A stretch of DNA of 7,175 bases from positions 1 through 7,175 of the forward strand of contig CAJOER010000074.1 in the NCBI GenBank assembly GCA_905233805.1, written 5' to 3'. Position 1 is the first letter of the stretch. Each line of letters starts with the position of its first letter. The position numbers and the translations under genes are program-made. The notes under the pieces are model-generated. The model made no database searches and was not told the origin of the DNA. It worked only from the letters and a program-made list of their open reading frames with translations. Shown here in pieces: positions 1 through 4,787 of the stretch. The stretch comes from an uncultured Eubacterium sp. GTDB taxonomy: Bacteria; Bacillota; Clostridia; Oscillospirales; Acutalibacteraceae.

Positions 1-806
1 CCCTTTTCCTTCCTGAAGCAGGGGGAATACGAGGTAAGCGTAAGCGGTAATTTTTCTTCGGGCGTAATCGTATCGATGAATTTACCTATCATTGAGTGCT
101 CCGAGGTGCCGATAAGATAGAGGTCCTCGCCCTCGATTTTATACATCATCGCGTCCATTTCCTCAAAGCTCATAACGCCCGTTACAACGTTTGAACGAAT
201 CATAAACGGGGGAACTACGTAGGTAAATCCTCTGTCAATCATAAAGTCGCGCGCATAGCTGATAACCGCGCTGTGAAGCCTTGCAATATCGCCCATAAGA
301 TAGTAAAATCCGTTACCCGCAACTCTTCCCGCCGCGTCCATATCAATACCGTCGAAGGTGTCCATAATATCGGTGTGATACGGAATATCAAAATCGGGGA
401 CAACCGGCTCGCCGAATTTCTGAACCTCAACGTTTTCGCTGTCGTCCTTGCCTATCGGAACCGAGGAGTCGATAATGTTCGGGATAGACATCATAATCTT
501 CGTTACCTTTTCGCTCAGCTCGTCCTGCTTTTTGGAAAGGCTTTCAAGTTCCTGCGCCTGAGCCGTAACCTGCTCCTTGAGCGCCATACCCTCTTCTTTT
601 TTGCCCTGCGCCATTAACGCGCCTATCTGCTTTGAGATTTTGTTTCTGTTCGAACGAAGCTCGTCCGCTCTCGCAATAACCTTTCTTCTCTCTTCGTCAA
701 GGGCAATAACCTCGTCAACGTAGGCGAGCTTGTGCTCCTGAAACTTCTTTTTGATGTTCTCTTTAACTAATTCGGGATTTTCCCTTACAAATTTAATATC
801 AAGCAT
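1..806 (-). CDS. serS: Seryl-tRNA synthetase, N-terminal 268 residues (cut by window edge)
   Basis: Class II aminoacyl-tRNA synthetase that charges tRNA-Ser (and tRNA-Sec where present) with serine in the cytoplasm. I translated 268 codons from the ATG at 806-804 to the left edge; about 155 residues with motif 3 should lie outside. Residues about 27-105 form the charged helical arm (coiled coil) that contacts the tRNA long variable arm. Motif 1 is around 194-208 (FTYVVPPFMIRS). The TxE serine-binding loop is GTSEH at 233-237, and motif 2 begins at CFRKEKG (263 on). GTSEHSMIGKF replaces the TAEVPLTNL-like stretch of E. coli SerS, which places the protein in a clostridial branch resembling archaeal enzymes here (from memory of the family). 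The start is 3 bp after the parB stop, with GGAGG lying in the last parB codons 7 nt upstream, so translation is probably coupled. There is no room for a separate T-box leader. Confidence 0.96.
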   Translation of the reverse strand, partial: MLDIKFVRENPELVKENIKKKFQEHKLAYVDEVIALDEERRKVIARADELRSNRNKISKQIGALMAQGKKEEGMALKEQVTAQAQELESLSKKQDELSEKVTKIMMSIPNIIDSSVPIGKDDSENVEVQKFGEPVVPDFDIPYHTDIMDTFDGIDMDAAGRVAGNGFYYLMGDIARLHSAVISYARDFMIDRGFTYVVPPFMIRSNVVTGVMSFEEMDAMMYKIEGEDLYLIGTSEHSMIGKFIDTITPEEKLPLTLTSYSPCFRKEK

Positions 807-809
807 TGA

Positions 810-1658
810 TTAGTCCTCCTTATAAAGCTCGTTCGCGATATTCTTTAAGTCGTCCTGAGAATAGAATTCTATCTGAATTATTCCCTTGTTTCCTTTGTTT
901 GAAACCGTAACCTTTCTTCCGAGCGTTTCGGAAAGCGAAAGCTCAACCTCGTCAAAAAAGGCGTCCCTCTTCTTTTTCGGCTTGATTTTGCCGATTTCCT
1001 TCGGTTTTTTCGCAAGCCTTTCAACGTCTCTTACGGTAAGTTTACGTGAAACAATTTCGTTAGCGCACGCTAACATAATCGCCGGATTATCAAACGCAAG
1101 AAGCGCCCTCGCGTGTCCTGCCGAGATTTCCCCGTTTTTGGTCATCTCTCTCACCTCTTCGGGAAGACGGAGCAGTCTGAGCGCGTTTGCTATCGCAGGT
1201 CTTGATTTTCCGACCGAAGCGGCAATCTCCTCCTGAGTGTATCCGCATTTTTCAGCCAGCGCCTGCAAGCCTTCCGCCTCTTCTATCGGGTTGAGGTCCT
1301 CTCTCTGGAGGTTTTCTATTATGGCGAGCTCCATCGCCTCGCTGTCCGAAAGTTCCTTTACTACCACGGGAACCTCGCTGAGCTTCGCAAGTCTTGCCGC
1401 GCGCCATCGTCTTTCGCCCGCAACAAGCTGGTATCCGCCCGATGCAAGCGGTCTTACGAGCAGCGGCTGCAAAATTCCGTGCTGTCTTATTGATTCCGCA
1501 AGTTCTTCAAGCGCCGCCTCGTCAAAGGTTTTACGCGGCTGCTCACGGTTCGGGATTATATCGTTTAACGGGAGCGTGCTGTTTGTAAGTCCGTCGTCAA
1601 GACTGTTTTCCATCATCAGCGCGCCGAGTCCCTTTCCGAGTCCTGATTGTTTTGCCAT
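810..1658 (-). CDS. parB: Chromosome partitioning protein ParB (Spo0J)
   Basis: CTP-dependent DNA clamp that loads at parS, spreads on the origin region, stimulates ParA ATPase and, in Firmicutes, recruits SMC. It has 282 residues, the usual length. The N-terminal GLGKGLGAL (6-14) is the ParA-activating tail. The CTPase domain carries GERRWRAA (81-88) and ENLQRED (115-121). The helix-turn-helix lies at about 140-163, GHARALL at 181-187, a basic linker at about 215-231, and a dimerisation domain from 232 to the end (..IIQIEFYSQDDL..). At the four positions that separate ParB from Noc specificity it has Arg153, Ala159, Arg164 and Gly181, that is ParB-like Arg and Gly at the ends. The ATG start is preceded by GAGGAGG 5 nt upstream; the gene begins 12 bp after parA and ends 3 bp before serS. 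Two matching parS sites lie upstream of parA. Confidence 0.97.
   Translation of the reverse strand: MAKQSGLGKGLGALMMENSLDDGLTNSTLPLNDIIPNREQPRKTFDEAALEELAESIRQHGILQPLLVRPLASGGYQLVAGERRWRAARLAKLSEVPVVVKELSDSEAMELAIIENLQREDLNPIEEAEGLQALAEKCGYTQEEIAASVGKSRPAIANALRLLRLPEEVREMTKNGEISAGHARALLAFDNPAIMLACANEIVSRKLTVRDVERLAKKPKEIGKIKPKKKRDAFFDEVELSLSETLGRKVTVSNKGNKGIIQIEFYSQDDLKNIANELYKED
1039..1053 (-). other. Degenerate parS-like sequence inside parB
   Basis: On the minus strand this reads TGTTTCACGTAAACT, which equals the parS copy at 2484-2499 with one G missing at the centre. The left half-site is perfect; the one-base loss changes the half-site phase, so binding would be weak at best. It encodes Val203-Ser-Arg-Lys-Leu207 of ParB. 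As known, Bacillus subtilis has a functional parS inside spo0J, so an eroded counterpart is plausible, but chance similarity cannot be excluded. Confidence 0.3.
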
Positions 1659-1670
1659 AATGCCCTCCTC

Positions 1671-2432
1671 TTACTGCTTCTTTAAGAATTCGTCAGTGAA
1701 TTTTTTGTATGCAAATGATGCCTTGGAGTATTTTTCGTAGTAAATTACGGGTTTTCCGAAGCTCGGCGCCTCAGCAACCTTTACGCTCCGCGGTATCATA
1801 GCTTTATATGTTTTATTCGGGAAATACTTGTTAACCTCGTCAACTACCTGCTGCGTAAGCTTTAAGCGGCTGTCATACATTGTGAAAAGCACGCCTTCAA
1901 GTTCCAAATGCGGGTTGTACTCCTTTTTCACGGCTCTAACCGTATTTACAAGCTGGCTGAGTCCTTCAAGCGCGTAATATTCGCACTGAAGCGGAACAAC
2001 AAGCGTATCCGCAGCAACTAACGCGTTTATTGACAGAAGACCTAAACTCGGCGGACAGTCAATAATTATAAAATCATATTCCATTACAAGCGTTGCGATT
2101 GCTTTTTTCAGTATCCTGTTTCTGTTTTCAAGCCCGGCAAGTTCAATTTCCGCGCCTGCTAAATTCATATCTGCGGGAAGTATATCAAGGTTTTTAAAGG
2201 GCGTTTCTGTTAAAATAGCCCTTGCAGACACAGAATTTATAAGCATATCGTAAGTAGAATACTCTACTTCGCTTTTGTCTATTCCTACACCTGATGTAGC
2301 GTTTCCCTGCGGGTCAACATCTATAAGTAGTGTTTTTTTGCCTTTTGCGCCAAGGCACGCAGCCATATTTACGACCGTGGTTGTTTTTCCTACGCCGCCT
2401 TTCTGATTAAAAACGGCAACAATTTTTCCCAT
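1671..2432 (-). CDS. parA: Chromosome partitioning ATPase ParA (Soj)
   Basis: Deviant Walker-type ATPase that binds DNA non-specifically as an ATP dimer, is released by ParB-stimulated hydrolysis, and so helps move origins; in Bacillus, Soj also regulates DnaA. It has 253 residues and starts almost directly at the P-loop, the short chromosomal (Soj) form without an N-terminal DNA-binding extension. The deviant Walker A KGGVGKTT is at 11-18 with signature Lys11 and catalytic Lys16. Walker A' is LLIDVDPQGNAT (35-46) with Asp38 and Asp40. Walker B is FIIIDCPPSLG (121-131) with Asp125. The later IPRSVKVAEAPSFGKP segment is typical of the family. The ATG is preceded by GAGGTGA 4 nt upstream (plus 2437-2443). 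A near-consensus promoter lies just upstream, giving a leader of about 16 nt, and parB follows after 12 bp. Confidence 0.97.
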   Translation of the reverse strand: MGKIVAVFNQKGGVGKTTTVVNMAACLGAKGKKTLLIDVDPQGNATSGVGIDKSEVEYSTYDMLINSVSARAILTETPFKNLDILPADMNLAGAEIELAGLENRNRILKKAIATLVMEYDFIIIDCPPSLGLLSINALVAADTLVVPLQCEYYALEGLSQLVNTVRAVKKEYNPHLELEGVLFTMYDSRLKLTQQVVDEVNKYFPNKTYKAMIPRSVKVAEAPSFGKPVIYYEKYSKASFAYKKFTDEFLKKQ

Positions 2433-2454
2433 AAAATCACCTCATTTAATAGTT

Positions 2455-2483
2455 ATTATACATTATATATAATATAATATCAA
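2455..2483 (-). promoter_or_regulatory. Sigma-A promoter of the parA-parB-serS operon
   Basis: On the minus strand the -35 box is TTGATA (2478-2483), then an exact 17-bp spacer, then a consensus -10 box TATAAT (2455-2460). Transcription should start near 2448, giving a leader of about 16 nt with the parA Shine-Dalgarno sequence. The -35 box touches the parS copy at 2484-2499, so ParB binding could block RNA polymerase. The promoter call is from sequence alone. Confidence 0.85.
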
Positions 2484-2499
2484 TGTTTCACGTGAAACT
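2484..2499. other. parS centromere site 1 (parA-proximal)
   Basis: TGTTTCACGTGAAACT matches the Firmicute parS consensus TGTTNCACGTGAAACA at 15 of 16 positions; the inner 14 bp are a perfect palindrome. It is the loading site for ParB, encoded in the same operon. It abuts the parA -35 box with no base between them, and its centre is 26 bp from that of the second copy. Confidence 0.95.
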
Positions 2500-2509
2500 T
2501 TTTGAATTT

Positions 2510-2525
2510 TGTTTCACGTGAAACA
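2510..2525. other. parS centromere site 2 (noc-proximal)
   Basis: TGTTTCACGTGAAACA is a perfect 16-bp palindrome and an exact match to the parS consensus. Ten AT-rich bases separate it from site 1. It sits just past the U-rich tail of the hairpin after noc. Confidence 0.97.
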
Positions 2526-2526
2526 G

Positions 2527-2559
2527 TAAAAGCAGAACAGGCGGACCGAAGTCCGCCTG
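2527..2559 (-). terminator. UUCG-loop hairpin after noc, probable terminator
   Basis: On the minus strand, CAGGCGGAC pairs perfectly with GTCCGCCTG around a TTCG loop (stem 2551-2559 with 2538-2546). The C(UUCG)G tetraloop is an extra-stable RNA fold. The following TTCTGCTTTTA is only moderately U-rich, so termination may be partial. It would separate noc transcription from the parA promoter. The same palindrome could instead belong to a dispersed intergenic repeat. Confidence 0.55.
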
Positions 2560-2588
2560 CCCCGCGTGATGAAAAGAGGAGAATATGT

Positions 2589-2610
2589 TTAAAACGGTTG
2601 CCCGTTTTAA
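2589..2610 (-). other. Hairpin overlapping the noc stop codon
   Basis: Minus strand TTAAAACGG-GCAA-CCGTTTTAA is a 9-bp stem with a GNRA-type loop that includes the last noc codon and the TAA stop. It is not followed by a U-run, so it is unlikely to be a terminator by itself; it could protect the mRNA 3' end. The stem is mostly A-T and may be chance. Confidence 0.3.
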
Positions 2611-3389
2611 GCCTGTTTTGTTTTCTGGATTTTTATCCTGTATTCAATGTAATCGTCCGTTTCCGTTTTATCCGTTTCTGCGTCAATTCCGGACGCCGCC
2701 ATTGTTTCTATGGCTTTATTAAAGGTGTTTATGAAAATTCTTATATCTTTATATATCTTCGAGGGTGCTTTTTTATGCCTTTTTGTTGTTTCTGTGAGCG
2801 AATCTATGTATTTCTCCGTTTGTTCGACATTATATCCCTTTTCTTTTATTGTGTTCAGCGCTTTCCAGACCTTTTTCTCGTTCTCAAGTCTTAAAAGCGC
2901 TCTTGCGTGTCTTTCCGAAAGGCCTTCTTTTTCTATGAAAAACCGCACGTCCGCCGGAAGTTTCAGGAGTCTGAGCTTATTTGAAAGCGCGGACTGGCTT
3001 TTTCCGAGCCGTTTTGCGCACTCCTGCTGGGTTAAGCCGAAATGGTTTATAAGCTGGCCTATTGCCGACGCCTCTTCAAAAAAGGTTAAATCGCTGCGCT
3101 GAATGTTTTCAAGGATTGAAAGCACGGCGCTTTTTTCGTAGTCGCATTCAACCTCTATACAGGGAACCTTGTCCACGTTTGCAAGAATTGCGCCGCGCAG
3201 CCTTCTTTCGCCGGCGACCACTTCAAAATAATCGGAATTATTTATTCTTCTTATTAAAAGCGGTTGAAGGATTCCGTTTTCTTTTATTGAATCGGCGAGG
3301 GAAAGCATTTCCTCGCTTTCAAATTTTCTTCGCGGCTGATACGGGTTAGGGAGCAGCCGCTCGGTCCTTATATACTTTACGTCGTTCAC
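2607..3389 (-). CDS. noc: Noc-type ParB paralogue (nucleoid occlusion protein), short N-terminus
   Basis: ParB-family CTP-dependent DNA clamp; Bacillus Noc binds NBS sites, spreads, and keeps the division septum off the nucleoid. It has 260 residues: a CTPase domain with GERRLR (60-65) and ENIQRSD (94-100), a helix-turn-helix at about 119-143, and a C-terminal domain (about 212-256, KDIRIFINTFNKAIE.. to ..DYIEYRIKIQK) that resembles Bacillus Noc and not Spo0J. The residues at the known ParB/Noc specificity positions are Gln132, Lys138, Lys143 and Arg160, all Noc-type and with the expected spacing 6, 5 and 17. The position between rsmG and parA is also that of noc. The start is GTG at 3389-3387 with AGGGGG 6 nt upstream; an in-frame TAA lies nine codons upstream with no start between, so the amphipathic membrane-targeting helix of Bacillus Noc is really missing. 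Whether it still acts in nucleoid occlusion is unknown. Confidence 0.88.
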   Translation of the reverse strand: MNDVKYIRTERLLPNPYQPRRKFESEEMLSLADSIKENGILQPLLIRRINNSDYFEVVAGERRLRGAILANVDKVPCIEVECDYEKSAVLSILENIQRSDLTFFEEASAIGQLINHFGLTQQECAKRLGKSQSALSNKLRLLKLPADVRFFIEKEGLSERHARALLRLENEKKVWKALNTIKEKGYNVEQTEKYIDSLTETTKRHKKAPSKIYKDIRIFINTFNKAIETMAASGIDAETDKTETDDYIEYRIKIQKTKQA

Positions 3390-3416
3390 TCCGCGCCCCC
3401 TTATATAATAATGTAA

Positions 3417-3446
3417 TTAATACTGCTTGTCTTATTTCTGAGTTAA
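3417..3446 (-). promoter_or_regulatory. Possible promoter of noc
   Basis: The noc gene follows a terminator, so it needs its own promoter within about 75 bp. The best minus-strand pair I see is TTAACT (3441-3446), an 18-bp spacer and TATTAA (3417-3422), a modest match. An alternative is AAGACA, 17 bp and TATTAT (-10 at 3405-3410), but that would start transcription almost on the Shine-Dalgarno sequence. The AT-rich region makes chance matches easy. Confidence 0.35.
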
Positions 3447-3463
3447 TTTTATCATAAACGGAC

Positions 3464-3499
3464 ATAAAAATAAAGGATTTCTCATCGTGAGAAACCCTT
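3464..3499 (-). terminator. Intrinsic terminator after rsmG
   Basis: On the minus strand AAGGGTTTCTCA pairs with TGAGAAATCCTT around a CGA loop, a 12-bp stem with one G-U pair (3488-3499 with 3473-3484), followed by TATTTTTATG. It starts 24 bp after the rsmG stop. The G-U pair becomes an A-C mismatch on the other strand, which fits use in the minus direction. Confidence 0.88.
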
Positions 3500-3522
3500 A
3501 TTGTTCGACATAAACGTTTCTT

Positions 3523-4230
3523 TTAAAGCGGCTTGGCTGCTATATTTTTATACATTCTGGGGTATGCTGTCGGAGTTTGCGATATCTTTTTTATTATGAT
3601 AATTGAGCGTGAGTCGCCGTTGGGAAGTTTATATGAAACGCAGCTCTCAACCTTGCCTCCGAGAGTCTTTATTGCGCCCTCGGCGGAGTCGAGTTCATCA
3701 TTTGCTCCTTTAAGCGCAACGAAGTATCCGCCGACCTTTACGAAGGGAATACAAAGCTCGCACAAAACGTTAAGCGGCGCTACGGCTCTTGCCGTTGCAA
3801 CGTCGTACGTTTCGCGGTACTCGGGGTTAAGGCTGAGCTCCTCGGCGCGGGCGTGGATAATCTCCGCCCTGAGTCCGCAGACTTTCAGCGCGCGCTCAAT
3901 AAAAAGCAGCTTTTTTCTTACGGAATCGACGAAGGTAACCTCCAGCATTCCTTTTTTTGCAATCATCAGGGGCAGGGAGGGGAATCCCGCGCCTGAGCCG
4001 ATATCTATAATTTTGTCGCCGTAATCAAGGTCAAAAAACTTTAAAACGGCGAGAGAATCGATAAAATGCTTGATAATTACGTCGTCGGGCTCGGTAATCG
4101 CGGTAAGATTATACTTTTTATTTGTTGAAATAAGTTCGCTTGCATAGAGCCTGAACTGGCTGAGCATACTGTCGTCAAGCTCCACGCCGAAATCCCTGGC
4201 GTACTTATAAAGCGTTTCACGGTTAATCAT
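3523..4230 (-). CDS. rsmG: 16S rRNA (guanine527-N7)-methyltransferase RsmG
   Basis: S-adenosylmethionine-dependent enzyme that methylates N7 of G527 (E. coli numbering) in the 530 loop of 16S rRNA; loss gives low-level streptomycin resistance in several bacteria. It has 235 residues, normal length. Family marks are NLTAI (41-45), HFIDSL (55-60), the SAM-binding loop DIGSGAGFP (76-84), VDSVRKK (101-107), TARAVAPL (146-153) and the C-terminal PTAYPR (220-225). The start ATG at 4230-4228 has AAGGA 7 nt upstream. No promoter is evident in the 49 bp between it and the upstream pseudogene, so it is probably transcribed from the promoter at 4729-4757. A strong terminator follows. The usual mnmG-rsmG adjacency is interrupted here by the pseudogene. 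Confidence 0.97.
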   Translation of the reverse strand: MINRETLYKYARDFGVELDDSMLSQFRLYASELISTNKKYNLTAITEPDDVIIKHFIDSLAVLKFFDLDYGDKIIDIGSGAGFPSLPLMIAKKGMLEVTFVDSVRKKLLFIERALKVCGLRAEIIHARAEELSLNPEYRETYDVATARAVAPLNVLCELCIPFVKVGGYFVALKGANDELDSAEGAIKTLGGKVESCVSYKLPNGDSRSIIIIKKISQTPTAYPRMYKNIAAKPL

Positions 4231-4251
4231 GGCAATATCCTTTGTTTTTAC

Positions 4252-4273
4252 GGGACGTCGGGGGCGTAGTCCC
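4252..4273. repeat. GC-rich imperfect palindrome upstream of rsmG
   Basis: GGGAC and GTCCC (plus strand) flank a 12-base G-rich centre between the pseudogene stop and the rsmG Shine-Dalgarno sequence. On the plus strand it is followed by TGCGTTTTATTTT, so it could act as a weak antisense terminator. It may be a copy of a dispersed intergenic repeat; the window alone cannot show this. Confidence 0.35.
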
Positions 4274-4279
4274 TGCGTT

Positions 4280-4703
4280 TTATTTTACAACTATTTTAAC
4301 GGTTACGGTTTTAGTCAGCTTCTTGTACTTTGCGTTTCCTGCTGCCGTAACTTTTACTTTAACTTTGTAGGTGCCTTTTTTAAGGCCTTTTTTATTGTAA
4401 TTCTGCCGTTTTTCTTGTTTACGGCTATCTTTTTGTTGCCCTTGGTCTTTTCCGCTTCCATCGCGGCGTTGAACTTCGCTTCACTCTGATTAACAAGAGA
4501 TATAACCTCGTCATAACCCTGAAGATTATTTTTTGACACGTTAAGGCGGATTCCTTCATAAGCACCGTAGATTTCTCCGCCTTTTTGCCTAAAGAGTGAA
4601 CATACTGGCTAAAAATGTTTTCGTCGTTTGCAAACGCCGTTAACGGCGCAAGCGCAGTAAACGCCATAACAACTGCTAATACTAATTATAACGCCTTTTT
4701 CAT
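4280..4703 (-). pseudogene. Broken gene for a small secreted protein (about 141 residues when restored)
   Basis: An ATG with AAGGAG 5 nt upstream (4709-4714) opens MKKAL, then TAA at 4688-4686, and the same frame continues LVLAVVMAFTALAPLTAFAND, a clear signal peptide with an A-F-A cleavage site. The frame must then change twice. Adding one A in the A5 run at 4582-4586 joins GKKGGEIYGAYEGIRLNV to the frame holding QGYDEVISLVNQSEAKF and EAEKTKGNKKIAVNKKNG. Adding one A in the A6 run at 4388-4393 leads into KKGLKKGTYKVKVKVTAAGN and ends TKTVTVKIVVK with TAA at 4282-4280. With both bases added the length is 426 nt, exactly 142 codons. The tail resembles a beta-rich, Lys-rich end common on exported proteins of gut Clostridia (from memory); I do not recognise the whole protein. 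Three lesions argue for true decay. Sequencing error is less likely because neighbouring genes with similar A-runs are intact. Confidence 0.82.
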
Positions 4704-4728
4704 AAACACTCCTTCTTTTTACAGTTTA

Positions 4729-4757
4729 ATAATATCACAATATTTCGGCATTGTAAA
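4729..4757 (-). promoter_or_regulatory. Promoter upstream of the pseudogene (and perhaps for rsmG)
   Basis: Minus strand TTTACA (4752-4757), a 17-bp spacer and TATTAT (4729-4734): one mismatch to consensus in each box. The -35 box lies right after the U-run of the mnmG terminator, as expected for a new transcription unit. Because the gene it precedes is dead while the promoter is well preserved, it may be kept for rsmG downstream. Confidence 0.7.
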
Positions 4758-4758
4758 T

Positions 4759-4787
4759 AAAAAGCCGTTCGTTATGAACGGCTTTTT
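4759..4787. terminator. Bidirectional-looking intrinsic terminator at the end of mnmG
   Basis: AAAAAGCCGTTC (4759-4770) pairs perfectly with GAACGGCTTTTT (4776-4787) around a 5-nt loop, a 12-bp stem with a five-T run on the 3' side on either strand. The mnmG stop codon TAA (4774-4772) lies in the loop, and the last four codons (Ser-Lys-Ser-Arg, all or part) and the Ser codon lie in the stem. No plus-strand gene converges here, so the useful direction is minus. Confidence 0.92.

Noticed and set aside
886..1740. Serine-rich plus-strand ORFs opposite parB
   Set aside because: Both are antisense shadows of parB and the end of parA, with low-complexity Ser-rich composition and no start signals.
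2585..2722. Plus-strand 45-codon ORF preceded by AGAGGAG, antisense to the end of noc
   Set aside because: The ribosome binding site looks good, but the ORF lies almost wholly inside noc on the opposite strand, has no promoter that I can see, and its composition is what the antisense of noc would give.
2502..2894. Plus-strand 130-codon ORF overlapping parS and noc
   Set aside because: It covers a parS site and the antisense of noc, is rich in Phe and Cys as a reverse-frame shadow would be, and has no ribosome binding site.
4214..4229. parS-like half-site GTTTCACG at the rsmG start
   Set aside because: Only about 10 of 16 positions match parS and the second half of the palindrome is absent; the bases are explained by the codons for Asn-Arg-Glu-Thr.
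4388..4393. Programmed slippage at the A6 run as a way to make full-length product
   Set aside because: A second frame break and an in-frame TAA in the signal peptide would also have to be bypassed, so decay is simpler.
4354..4539. 61-codon minus-strand ORF as a separate gene
   Set aside because: It starts at a GTG without a ribosome binding site and is the middle section of the same pseudogene.
4425..4667. 80-codon minus-strand ORF as an intact separate small gene
   Set aside because: Its start lies inside a signal peptide whose MKKAL beginning and ribosome binding site are upstream past a TAA, and its C-terminal part is out of frame relative to a coherent continuation. It is better read as part of the pseudogene.
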